Assembly: GCF_007000325.2 (NCBI RefSeq)
Contig: NZ_CP117268.1
Location: 124,001-188,000 of the forward strand
From: Rhizobium rhododendri
Lineage (GTDB): Bacteria; Pseudomonadota; Alphaproteobacteria; Rhizobiales; Rhizobiaceae
Length of the DNA: 64,000 nt
Direction of reading: 5' to 3'
Part shown: positions 35,959 to 44,487 of the stretch, in pieces
Layout of the letters: the number at the start of each line of letters is the position of its first letter
Numbering within the stretch: position 1 is the first letter of the stretch
Translations under genes and position numbers: made by a program
Notes under the pieces: generated by a model
Database searches by the model: none
Told to the model about the DNA's origin: nothing
Seen by the model: only the letters and a program-made list of their open reading frames with translations

Positions 35959-36213
35959 ATGGCTCTGGACCCGATCAAAGTTCTGAACGACTACGCCATG
36001 GCCGATTGCTCCGTGCAGTTCTGGGTTCCGGGCGCGACGGCCGTGCAATTCCGTGGCCTGAAGGCGGCCGTCAGGTATGCCAAGGAAAATGCCGGCCGCT
36101 GGAACGAAGTCGAGATCACAGTCCACCTGCCGCAGGAAGACATTGTCTACGCGACTGACAAGGTCCACCGCCTGATAGACGCTCTACGCCCGCCCCGTCG
36201 CTCGAAATCCTAG
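35959..36213 (+). CDS. 84-aa hypothetical protein
   Basis: Starts at ATG 35959, with AAGGAGG upstream. The sequence MALDPIKVLNDYAMADCSVQ contains a short helix, then VQFRGLKAAVRYAKENAGRWNEV and a basic C-terminus. No membrane segment or signal. I do not recognise the family. It is convergent with the TetR gene. Confidence 0.6.
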   Translation: MALDPIKVLNDYAMADCSVQFWVPGATAVQFRGLKAAVRYAKENAGRWNEVEITVHLPQEDIVYATDKVHRLIDALRPPRRSKS

Positions 36214-36343
36214 CAATTTCGCTCGACCCCAAAAAGGCAATCGCGTGGGCGATGGCGGATAGCGTTGTAAACTACGGGCCCGTCTGTTCTCGTGTTCAAA
36301 CAGTGGGAAGCCTGCCGGCGAAGTTGCAGGGTTGCTCGGAAAT

Positions 36344-36931
36344 TCAACTCGTCCGTATTGTTCCCGCTGCGATGGTAAGCACGAACTGGTCGACCTCGCG
36401 TTCGAGGCGTTCGAGTGGGAGGCCGACGAAGCGGCCTGCCAGGCTGATGCTGATGACGCCGTGAACGGCGCCGAAGAGTGTCCTCGCCCGGATCGATCTT
36501 TCTTCCGCCGACAAACCGGTCTGGAGTCCGGCAACCGGTTCGGCGATGACTTCCATCAGGGCCAGGTGCTCGTCGAGATGCCATTGCGGGGCAAGGCGTC
36601 CATCGGCAAAAACATGGTCGAAGAGCGCGCTCCAGAGATTGCGATGGGCGACGGCAAACTTCAGATAGCCTCGCGCCAAGTTGCGCAGCCGGTCCGTCGG
36701 AGAGCGATCCCCGACTTCGCCAAGGACCAAAGTCTGCTCAAGCATCCGCAAGGTCGCGGAGTTCACGTGGATGACCAGGTCGTCCAGATCCTTGAAGACC
36801 GTATATAAACCACCGAGCGCGCAGCCTGCATCGAGAGCGACATCGCGGGCCCTCAGGTTTGAAAGCCCTTCCGCTTCGATCCGGCGCCTTGCGGCCTCTA
36901 TCAGCCGCACCTTCAAATCCTCGCGCTTCAT
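36344..36931 (-). CDS. TetR-family regulator of the pspA-yiaAB module
   Basis: 195 aa from ATG 36931; the frame is open to 37000 and the true start is uncertain. The N-terminal helix-turn-helix is LRARDVALDAGCALGGLYTVFKD (helices about 27-49), and the C-terminus is a helical TetR_C-type ligand domain. It is divergent from the pspA-like gene. Three copies of TGAACnnnGTTCA lie between the two starts, and they should be its operators. This would make pspA-yiaAB derepressible by an unknown ligand. Confidence 0.85.
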   Translation of the reverse strand: MKREDLKVRLIEAARRRIEAEGLSNLRARDVALDAGCALGGLYTVFKDLDDLVIHVNSATLRMLEQTLVLGEVGDRSPTDRLRNLARGYLKFAVAHRNLWSALFDHVFADGRLAPQWHLDEHLALMEVIAEPVAGLQTGLSAEERSIRARTLFGAVHGVISISLAGRFVGLPLERLEREVDQFVLTIAAGTIRTS

Positions 36932-36970
36932 CTCTCTTTTGCCGGCCAAGCGACTATCTCTCTCTAAAAG

Positions 36971-37042
36971 TGAACGACGTTCATTTTTATTCTTGAACAA
37001 TGTTCATGTATGTGTCACATAGATATTCATGAACATTGTTCA
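36971..37042. promoter_or_regulatory. Three TetR-type operators, TGAACnnnGTTCA
   Basis: Perfect half-site dyads are at 36971-36983 (TGAACGACGTTCA), 36994-37006 (TGAACAATGTTCA) and 37030-37042 (TGAACATTGTTCA). Centres are 23 and 36 bases apart. All are within the divergent tetR/pspA promoter region. The shared symmetry and position make them the likely binding sites of the adjacent TetR protein. Confidence 0.8.
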
Positions 37043-37059
37043 TAAACGGGAGAGTGAAA

Positions 37060-37746
37060 ATGATCAAACAAATTCGTACCTTGATCCGCGGCAGGCTTTT
37101 CGAAGCACAAGAGGCTGTCGTCGACCGGAATGCAGCGGTGTTGCTGGACCAGCAGATACGGGATGCGGCAGGCGACATACAGTCAGCACGGCGGGCCGTG
37201 GCGGTTGCCACCGCCCAGAACGAGCAGGAGAAGAGCCGGCGCGCACTTGTCGTCTCGCGGATCGCCGATCTCGAGGCGCGGACCATGGCGGCTCTTGAAA
37301 CGGGGCATGATGTGCTGGCCCGGGAAGCGGCCGAGGCGATCATCCAGCTGGAAGCGGACAGGGATACATCAGAAAAGGCCGAAGCCCAGTTCACAGCTTC
37401 TATCGGCAAATTAAAGAGCCTGGTCCGGGCGGCAGAAGCGAGGTTGCAGGAACTGCAGCGCGGCCAGCGCATCACACGTGCGACAGGCCAAGTGCAAAAA
37501 CTCAATAGCCTGATCCATGGTGTCGGCTCAGCCTCGCTCGACGAGGCCGAACAGACGCTGGCCCGGCTCAGCGAGCGCCAGATGCGGAATGACATGGCCA
37601 CCTCGGTCCTGCGGGAATTGGATGGCACGAGAAACACCGCTTCTGTCCTCGAAAAACTCGCGGATGCGGGTTGCGGCGCGCCGCTGCGTGTTTCCGCTGA
37701 CGAGGTACTGGGCCGCCTGCGCACTCGCATGAACTCCGCCGCTTAA
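37060..37746 (+). CDS. PspA/IM30-family membrane-stress protein
   Basis: 228 aa, almost entirely helical, with GGGAGAG before the ATG. An amphipathic N-terminal helix (MIKQIRTLIRGRLFEAQEAV) precedes long coiled coils (ARRAVAVATAQNEQEKSRRA), as in PspA/IM30. By family it binds stressed inner membrane as ESCRT-III-like oligomers. It is the first gene of a two-gene unit with a YiaAB-type membrane protein, under TetR rather than the PspF control known from enterobacteria. Confidence 0.83.
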   Translation: MIKQIRTLIRGRLFEAQEAVVDRNAAVLLDQQIRDAAGDIQSARRAVAVATAQNEQEKSRRALVVSRIADLEARTMAALETGHDVLAREAAEAIIQLEADRDTSEKAEAQFTASIGKLKSLVRAAEARLQELQRGQRITRATGQVQKLNSLIHGVGSASLDEAEQTLARLSERQMRNDMATSVLRELDGTRNTASVLEKLADAGCGAPLRVSADEVLGRLRTRMNSAA

Positions 37747-37776
37747 ATCAACATCAACTGACAAAGGACGACGACA

Positions 37777-38058
37777 ATGAACGACAGTTTCCAGAAGCAC
37801 TCGTCAAGCTGGATCAGCTTTTCTTATGTCTCATTCGCTTCTGCTGCCATCATGCTGGCGGTCGGGCTTTACATGATGCCCCTCGATCTCTGGGGGAAGG
37901 GATACCTGACGATGGGTATCGTCATGCTGGTCCAGACAACCGTCAACATCACCAAGACCCTCCGCGACAATTCCGAAGCTGAAAAGCTGATCCGCAAGGT
38001 CGAGGATGCCCGCACCGAGAAGCTCCTGGTCAATTTCAACCGGTCTGGCGAGAACTAG
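37777..38058 (+). CDS. YiaA/YiaB-family two-helix inner-membrane protein
   Basis: 93 aa with two hydrophobic helices (YVSFASAAIMLAVGLYMMP and YLTMGIVMLVQTTVNITKT), matching the YiaAB two-helix domain, followed by a charged tail. It follows the pspA-like gene by 30 bases with AAAGGACGACG as ribosome site. A partner that anchors the PspA-like protein at the membrane is inferred. Confidence 0.83.
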   Translation: MNDSFQKHSSSWISFSYVSFASAAIMLAVGLYMMPLDLWGKGYLTMGIVMLVQTTVNITKTLRDNSEAEKLIRKVEDARTEKLLVNFNRSGEN

Positions 38059-38150
38059 TTTCGTTAACTACACGACAGAGTTGTTAGGTGCGGAAACCGT
38101 TGCGTAACAACTCTGTGGCCCTCTCTCCACTCATCTCCAGGAGTACCGAC

Positions 38151-41100
38151 ATGCAACGCAATCTGATGACCTCAAGGAAATTCGCGCCACTTTTCTGGAC
38201 GCAATTCCTGACCGCGTTCAACGACAATTTTCTCAAGCAGACGCTGGTTTTCGTGATCCTCGTGCAGATGGCGGCAGAGGGGGCCTCGCTGGTCACCTTG
38301 GCCGGCGGCATCTTCATCGTGCCGTTCCTGCTGCTTTCCGCCATTGCCGGCGAACTGGCGGATAAATACGACAAGGCGAAAATGGCGGAGCTTCTGAAAC
38401 GCTGGGAGATTGCCGTCGCTGCCATCTCGGTCGTCGGCATTGCGTTCTCCTCGATCTCGATCCTGATGATCGCCCTTCTCGGCTTCGGCATCATCTCAGC
38501 TCTGTTCGGGCCCATCAAGTACGGCATTCTGCCCGATCATCTTCATCGCAACGATTTGCCCAAGGCCAACGCCTGGATCGAGGGCGGCACCTTTATCGCC
38601 ATCCTGACCGGCACCATCGTTGCGGCGCTCGCCTTTACCAAGGGCGATAATGTCTGGGTGTTCGGGCCGATGATGATGGGCCTGTCGTTGCTTTGCTGGT
38701 TTTGCGCCCGCCTCATCCCGCCAACAGGGGCAAAGGCGCCGGATCTGGTTGTCGACCGGAATGTCCTGCGCTCGAGCATCCGCCTGATCAACGAACTGCG
38801 CGCCGATACACGGATCTGGCGCTCCGCCCTGATGAACTGCTGGTTCTGGTTTGTCGGCGCCTTCGTCATGTCGATGCTGCCGGTCATGATCAAGGAGATC
38901 CTCGGCGGGTCGGAAATTATCGTTCCGGTCTATCTCGGCGTCTTTGCAATCTCCATTGCCATCGGCTCCGCTATTGCCGGCTGGATGTCGGCCGGCCGCG
39001 TGGTCCTTTTGCCGGCTCCGATCGGCACGCTGATCATCGCTCTGTTCGGCCTCGATCTCGCATGGAACCTCTGGGGCCTCACCTCCATAACCCAGGCCGA
39101 GACGATTTCCGCATTCTTCGCCGGGCCGAACACCATCCGCGTGGCCATCGATCTTGCCGGCATGGCAATCGGCGGTGCCTTCCTCGCTGTTCCGACCTTT
39201 GCCGCCATGCAGAGCTGGGCAGACGAACATCGCCGTGCCCGCGTCATAGGGGCTGCAAATGTGCTGTCCGCGCTGTTCATCGTCGTCGGGCTTGGACTCG
39301 TTGCCCTCCTGCAGGTGGTCGGCATGTCGATCCCGGCCATCATCCTGACGCTGTCGATCATCAACGCCGGCGTTGCCTGGGTGATGCTTAGAACGCTGCC
39401 CACCAACGCTTTTCGGGATTTGATCTCAATCCTCTTCCGTGCCTTCATGCGCCTTGAGGTCGAAGGGCTGGAGAACATCAAGAAGGCTGGACCCGCGCCG
39501 ATCATCGCCTTGAACCATGTTAGCCTGCTCGACGGCGCCCTGGCGCTTGCCATCACCGAGGAGGAACCTGTCTTTGCTATCGATACCAATATTGCCCAAG
39601 TGTGGTGGGTGAAGCCATTCCTCAAAATGTGCAAGTTCCTGCCGCTCGACCCGACCAAGCCAATGGCGACGCGGTCGCTCATCAAGGTCGTTCAGGACGG
39701 CAACCCGATCGGCATTTTCCCCGAAGGTCGGCTGACCGTTACCGGTAGCCTGATGAAGGTCTATGACGGCGCCGCCATGGTGGCCGACAAGACCGGGGCG
39801 ATGATCGTGCCCGTGCGCATCGATGGCCTCGAAAAAAGCTACGCCTCCTACATGAAGGACAACCACGTCCGCCGCCGTCTCTTCCCGAAGGTCAAGGTGA
39901 CCATTCTGGAGCCGGTGAAGCTTGAAGTCGCCGCTGATCTCAAAGGCAAGAAACGCCGCGTTGCTGCTGGTGCGGCGCTCTATCAGATCATGTCGACGCT
40001 GATTTTTCGCACGACGAATACGGATGCTACGCTTATCGAACGCGTCATCCAGACAGCAATCACCATGGGCGGAAAGACGCTGGCGGTCGAGGATCCGATA
40101 GCTGGAAAGCTTTCCTATTCCAAGCTTTTGACGGGGGCTGCCGTTCTCGGTGCGCGCTTCAAGACCATGTTTCCGAATGAAACTACGCTGGGCATCATGC
40201 TGCCCAACGCCAACGGCACGGCAGCCACCCTGCTCGGCGTCATGTCAGCGGGCAAGGTTCCGGCCATGCTGAACTTTACAGCGGGTGCGGCTAATGTCTT
40301 GTCCGCCTGCAAGGCTGCGGAGGTCAAGCACGTGCTCTGTTCGCGGGCCTTCGTAACCCAGGGCAAGCTCGGCGCCCTCGTCGAGGAAATGCAGCGCGAG
40401 GTGAAGTTCGTCTGGCTGGACGAACTCCGCACGACGATTTCAACCTTCGAAAAAATCCGTGGGCTGTTCAACAAATATCGCCCGCTCGTCCGTCGTTCGC
40501 CAGAAGACCACGCCGTTATCCTGTTCACGTCGGGCTCTGAGGGCTCGCCGAAGGGCGTGGTCCTCACTCACCGCAATATCCTGTCGAACGCAGCACAGGC
40601 AGCAGCGCGCATCGACTTCCACCCGGGCGACAAGGTTTTCAATGTCTTGCCTATGTTCCACTCGTTCGGGCTGACGGCGGGAACCGTGCTGCCGCTGATT
40701 TCCGGCGTACCGGTGTTCTTCTACCCGTCGCCGCTGCACTACAGGATCGTGCCGGAACTGGTCTACGTCTCCAACGCCACGATCATCTTCGGCACCGATA
40801 CCTTTCTCAACGGCTATGCCAGAACGGCGCATCCCTACGATTTCCGGTCCATTCGCTATATCTTCTCCGGGGCAGAACCGGTGAAGCCTTCGACCCGCGA
40901 GACGTATACCGAGAAGTTCGGGCTCCGGATTCTCGAAGGCTACGGCGTCACCGAGACTGCACCGGTGATTTCGCTGAACACCCCGATGTACAATCGCTCC
41001 GGAACGGTCGGTAAAATCCTCCCCGGCATGGAATGGAAACTGGAGCCTGTTCCCGGCATCGACGAGGGAGGCCGTCTTCACGTGCGCGGCGCCAATGTCA

Positions 41101-41546
41101 TGGCCGGCTATCTCAGGGCTGAAAACCCCGGTGTCCTCGAGCCCCTGAAGGACGGCTGGCACGATACCGGCGATATCGTCACCATCGACGACGACGGTTT
41201 CGTCAGGATCCGCGGCCGCGCCAAGCGCTTTGCAAAGATCGCCGGCGAAATGGTTTCCCTGGCGGCTGTCGAAGCACTGGCCGGAGAATTGTGGCCCACC
41301 GCGCTTTCCGTTGTCTCGGCGCTGCCGGACGAGAAGAAAGGAGAACGGCTGGTCTTGCTGACAGATGCGCCTGCCGCCAGCCGATCGGCCTTCTCGGCGT
41401 TCGCGAAGTCCAAAGGAGCAATGGACATGATGGTTCCGGCCGAAGTCACCATCGGCGTGGTCCCGGTGCTGGGCTCCGGAAAAGTCGATTTCGTGTCCGC
41501 GCGGAAGCTTGCCGAGCAGAGGTCACAGCCGCAGCAGGTCGCTTAG
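38151..41546 (+). CDS. Three-domain LplT-PlsC-acyl-ACP synthetase fusion (Aas-like)
   Basis: 1131 aa from ATG 38151, with AGGAG seven bases upstream. Residues about 1-400 are an MFS lysophospholipid transporter (FLTAFNDNFLKQTLVFVIL opens it). About 420-620 is a PlsC-type acyltransferase with NHVSLLDGALAL (HxxxxD) and FPEGRLTVTG. About 640-1131 is an AMP-forming acyl-ACP synthetase with VILFTSGSEGSPKGVVLTH and EGYGVTETAPVISL. By family it flips lysophospholipids inward and re-acylates them. In enterobacteria LplT and Aas are separate; here all three activities are one protein. It may serve membrane repair with the neighbouring PspA module. Confidence 0.9.
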   Translation: MQRNLMTSRKFAPLFWTQFLTAFNDNFLKQTLVFVILVQMAAEGASLVTLAGGIFIVPFLLLSAIAGELADKYDKAKMAELLKRWEIAVAAISVVGIAFSSISILMIALLGFGIISALFGPIKYGILPDHLHRNDLPKANAWIEGGTFIAILTGTIVAALAFTKGDNVWVFGPMMMGLSLLCWFCARLIPPTGAKAPDLVVDRNVLRSSIRLINELRADTRIWRSALMNCWFWFVGAFVMSMLPVMIKEILGGSEIIVPVYLGVFAISIAIGSAIAGWMSAGRVVLLPAPIGTLIIALFGLDLAWNLWGLTSITQAETISAFFAGPNTIRVAIDLAGMAIGGAFLAVPTFAAMQSWADEHRRARVIGAANVLSALFIVVGLGLVALLQVVGMSIPAIILTLSIINAGVAWVMLRTLPTNAFRDLISILFRAFMRLEVEGLENIKKAGPAPIIALNHVSLLDGALALAITEEEPVFAIDTNIAQVWWVKPFLKMCKFLPLDPTKPMATRSLIKVVQDGNPIGIFPEGRLTVTGSLMKVYDGAAMVADKTGAMIVPVRIDGLEKSYASYMKDNHVRRRLFPKVKVTILEPVKLEVAADLKGKKRRVAAGAALYQIMSTLIFRTTNTDATLIERVIQTAITMGGKTLAVEDPIAGKLSYSKLLTGAAVLGARFKTMFPNETTLGIMLPNANGTAATLLGVMSAGKVPAMLNFTAGAANVLSACKAAEVKHVLCSRAFVTQGKLGALVEEMQREVKFVWLDELRTTISTFEKIRGLFNKYRPLVRRSPEDHAVILFTSGSEGSPKGVVLTHRNILSNAAQAAARIDFHPGDKVFNVLPMFHSFGLTAGTVLPLISGVPVFFYPSPLHYRIVPELVYVSNATIIFGTDTFLNGYARTAHPYDFRSIRYIFSGAEPVKPSTRETYTEKFGLRILEGYGVTETAPVISLNTPMYNRSGTVGKILPGMEWKLEPVPGIDEGGRLHVRGANVMAGYLRAENPGVLEPLKDGWHDTGDIVTIDDDGFVRIRGRAKRFAKIAGEMVSLAAVEALAGELWPTALSVVSALPDEKKGERLVLLTDAPAASRSAFSAFAKSKGAMDMMVPAEVTIGVVPVLGSGKVDFVSARKLAEQRSQPQQVA

Positions 41547-41573
41547 CTGCTCATTCGTCCCTCCAGTGAAGAC

Positions 41574-41600
41574 GCGGGGCAGGTCTCACTCCTGTCCCGC
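41574..41600 (+). terminator. Hairpin after the acyltransferase fusion gene
   Basis: GCGGGGCAGG (41574-41583) pairs with CCTGTCCCGC (41591-41600), with one G-U pair and a 7-base loop, 28 bases after the stop. No T run follows, so it may be a weak or factor-assisted terminator. The remaining bases to 41836 hold no convincing gene and should contain the promoter of the next operon. Confidence 0.4.
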
Positions 41601-41836
41601 ACATCCTGCCCGCTGATTTGAAGCCGCAAATTCGAAGAGCGTAAAACGGCGTCAGGACGGCTAATTAGCGGCCATGCATCGCCTAAATAATATGCGCAAC
41701 ATGAGAGGCGCGATTTTTTAGGCATAAATCTACAATAAATCGTGTGGCTTGCGACAATCGCTCCCATCGGCAACATCGCTAAGCTTCCCTCCGTCGAGTG
41801 CAGAACACTGCACCACTCACAAGAACGGAGCGGGAA

Positions 41837-42760
41837 ATGATGAAGCTGAAAAATGGGAGCCGCAAGGCACTGAAGCCATGGCTGGGCCTGTGCATCATGG
41901 CGCAGTTGTTTGTAGCGACGGTGACCGGCGCAACGCTGGTTTCAATGGGAGGTGCCGAGGCGGCTTCCGCGACGCCTGCCGCCTGCGCCGATCTGCAAGC
42001 CAAATACCCGGCCCTGAAAGGCAAGACGCTCGTCAATGCCATCAATCCGCATACGCCCGGCTACGAGACGATCGACCCGAACAATCCGGACGCCTATATC
42101 GGCTTCGACGTCGATTTTGGCGAAGCCATCGGTGATTGCCTCGGCTTCAAGCTGACTTACAAGCCGGTGACCTTTGCCGCGTTGCTGACCACGGTCCAGG
42201 CCGGCCAGGCTGATATCGTCATCTCCGACATCTACGCAACGAAGGACCGTGCCAAGGCCGCCGACTTCGTGACTTACCTGAAGGTCGTCGACGGCGTGCT
42301 CGTCGCCAAGGACAATCCGAAGAAGATCACCGGCATCAATATCTCGCTGTGCGGCGCGGTCGCGGCTGAAAACACCGGTTATGTCGAGGTGCCGCTCATC
42401 CAGGCGCTGGAAGCAGAATGCAAGGCTGCCGGCAAGCCGGCGCCTGAAATCCAGCTCTACGACAATAACGACAATTGCATCCAGGCGATCCTCGCCGGCC
42501 GTGCCGATACTTACATCAACGACGCCAACACCGTCGATGGCGCGGTCAAGGCCTATCCGGACAAGCTCAGCAAGGCCACCGCAGTGACGCTGCCCTATTC
42601 GGTCGGCATCGCTGTGCCGCGCAACAATGTCGCATTTCGCGATGCAGTCGTTGCGGCCGTGACGGAGATCCAGAAGTCGGGCCTGCAGCTGGAGCTGATG
42701 AAGAAGTGGAGCCTGCCGGCAGACCAGATCGAAGCGCCTTCGCTCATTCTGGCCGACTAA
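41837..42760 (+). CDS. Amino-acid-type ABC substrate-binding protein
   Basis: 307 aa from ATG 41837, with GGAGCGGG upstream. The signal region is long (LGLCIMAQLFVATVTGATL, cleaved near GAEA-A). The mature part has IGFDVDFGEAIGDCLGF and ADIVISDIYATKDRAKAADF, hallmarks of family 3 binding proteins. Cys residues in the mature part (CADLQ, CLGF, SLCGA, AECKA, DNCIQ) suggest disulfides. It opens an operon with a fused permease-ATPase and two amidase genes, so the ligand may be an amide or amino-acid amide. Confidence 0.88.
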   Translation: MMKLKNGSRKALKPWLGLCIMAQLFVATVTGATLVSMGGAEAASATPAACADLQAKYPALKGKTLVNAINPHTPGYETIDPNNPDAYIGFDVDFGEAIGDCLGFKLTYKPVTFAALLTTVQAGQADIVISDIYATKDRAKAADFVTYLKVVDGVLVAKDNPKKITGINISLCGAVAAENTGYVEVPLIQALEAECKAAGKPAPEIQLYDNNDNCIQAILAGRADTYINDANTVDGAVKAYPDKLSKATAVTLPYSVGIAVPRNNVAFRDAVVAAVTEIQKSGLQLELMKKWSLPADQIEAPSLILAD

Positions 42761-42772
42761 TGCACCTTCTCC

Positions 42773-42801
42773 CGGCCGGGCTCATTGGCCCGGCCGCTTT
42801 T
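42773..42801 (+). terminator. Attenuator-like hairpin between binding-protein and permease-ATPase genes
   Basis: CGGCCGGGC (42773-42781) pairs perfectly with GCCCGGCCG (42788-42796) around TCATTG, followed by CTTTTCCC. It lies 12 bases after the binding-protein stop and before the permease-ATPase start. It probably causes partial termination or mRNA protection. Confidence 0.65.
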
Positions 42802-42824
42802 CCCTGGACATTGCGAAGGCCATC

Positions 42825-44441
42825 ATGGATCTTTTCCTCCACTATCTCAGCCAGCCCTACCTCATGACCGGGATCGTCTACACCCTCCTGATCACGGTTT
42901 TCGGTCTCGCCGGCGGCTTGGTCATGGGCCTTCTTCTGGCCGGCATGCAATTGAGCCGGTTTCGCGCCCTTTCGCTGCTTTCCCGCACCTACGCCATCAT
43001 TTTCCGCGGCACGCCGCTCATTCTGCAGATGATCTTCTGCTACAACGTTTTGCCGATGATCGGCATCAAGCTGACGGCCATCGAGGCAGCCAGCCTTGCC
43101 CTTGCTCTCAATGAAGCGCCGTTTATCGCCGAAATCATCAGGGCCAATGTCATCGGCGTCGATCGCGGCCAGGTGAGTGCCGCGCAGGCCTTGGGCATGA
43201 CGCCAGGTGCCATCATGTGGCGCGTGATTGCGCCGCAGGCGATGCGATCAATGGTGCCGGCGCTCGGCAACGAAGCCGTCAGCGCGCTGAAGAATTCGTC
43301 GCTTGCCTCTGTCGTCTCCGTGCAAGAACTGACGCTTCGAAGCACACAGCTGGCGTCTGCAACGTTCGACTTCTTTTCGATCTTCTGCGCCTCCGGGCTG
43401 ATGTACCTCATACTGACCGGCGCAATTGCGATCATCCAGATTGTCGTCGAAATGCTTCTGGATCTCGATCGCCCCAAACCCAAGGAACAGATAGCACGGT
43501 TTTTCCGCGCGCTATCCCCGGGCCGCGCTGTGATAGCCACCACCGCGACGCCGGCTGCTGTGGGCACGGATATTCTGGCAGCGGAACGCGATCCGCTGCC
43601 GCCGGCCTCGCCGAAAGTGACGGCGGCGGCGCGCGGCATCGATCGACAGGCCCGCGCCGCACGGCTGGCCGGAAACCAGGTCGCGGTGGACGTGCGCGGC
43701 CTGCACAAGGCCTATGGCCCGAATGTTGTTCTCGACGGCATCAATCTGACAGTCAAGGCCGGCGAAGTCGTGGCCCTGCTCGGACCAAGCGGCTCCGGCA
43801 AGAGCACCTTGCTCCGCTGCATCAACCGTCTCGAAGGCTGGGAGGAGGGCTCCATCGAGGTCGGGGGAAGGTCTCTGGCGTTGAATGAAAGCGGCAGGAC
43901 CCTGTCGCCACGGGCAATCGCGCAGATGCGGGCCAGTGTCGGTGTCGGCATGGTGTTCCAGCAGTTCAATTTGTTCGCCCATCTCACGGCCAGGGAGAAT
44001 GTTGCCGATCCGCTGCAATGGGTTCAGCGGCTTTCACGCCTCGACGCAAATCGTCGGGCCGAAGCGCTGCTGCAGAGAGTGGGTCTGTCACACCGAGCCG
44101 ATGCCCTGCCGCGCCATCTGTCCGGCGGCCAGCAACAGCGTGTCGCCATTGCCCGCGCCGTTGCTCCCGGTCCGACCGTCCTTCTGCTGGACGAACCGAC
44201 TTCGGCACTCGATCCGGAACTGGTCAACGAAGTGCTCGAAGTCATTCGCCGCCTTGCTGTCGAAGACGGCCTGGCGATGATCATCTCCACCCATCAGCTC
44301 CGTTTTGCTGCCGAAGTCGCAGATCGCGTTGTCTTTCTCTCCGGCGGCTCCATCGTCGAGGAAGGACCGGCCGAGGAAATACTGAACAGGCCCCGGCATC
44401 CGCTGACGGCGCGCTTCCTTAGTAAGATGGAAGGCGAGTGA
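42825..44441 (+). CDS. Fused amino-acid ABC permease and ATPase
   Basis: 538 aa. Residues 1-225 are a HisM/GlnP-like permease (FRGTPLILQMIFCYNV near 62; EAA-type region LGMTPGAIMWRVIAPQAM; NEAVSALKNSSLAS). About 230-285 is a polar linker. Residues about 286-538 are a complete ATPase: [51 protein letters not shown]. The two genes are usually separate, so a homodimer of this protein would form the whole transporter with the binding protein upstream. Confidence 0.92.
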   Translation: MDLFLHYLSQPYLMTGIVYTLLITVFGLAGGLVMGLLLAGMQLSRFRALSLLSRTYAIIFRGTPLILQMIFCYNVLPMIGIKLTAIEAASLALALNEAPFIAEIIRANVIGVDRGQVSAAQALGMTPGAIMWRVIAPQAMRSMVPALGNEAVSALKNSSLASVVSVQELTLRSTQLASATFDFFSIFCASGLMYLILTGAIAIIQIVVEMLLDLDRPKPKEQIARFFRALSPGRAVIATTATPAAVGTDILAAERDPLPPASPKVTAAARGIDRQARAARLAGNQVAVDVRGLHKAYGPNVVLDGINLTVKAGEVVALLGPSGSGKSTLLRCINRLEGWEEGSIEVGGRSLALNESGRTLSPRAIAQMRASVGVGMVFQQFNLFAHLTARENVADPLQWVQRLSRLDANRRAEALLQRVGLSHRADALPRHLSGGQQQRVAIARAVAPGPTVLLLDEPTSALDPELVNEVLEVIRRLAVEDGLAMIISTHQLRFAAEVADRVVFLSGGSIVEEGPAEEILNRPRHPLTARFLSKMEGE

Positions 44442-44487
44442 ACCTGCGGTTCCTGCCTTCCAGTCTGTATTCTCAAAGAGGTCTTCC

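Noticed and set aside
41543..41776. Small minus-strand ORF after the acyltransferase fusion
   Set aside because: No ribosome site or family signal; it covers a terminator-like hairpin and the upstream region of the next operon.
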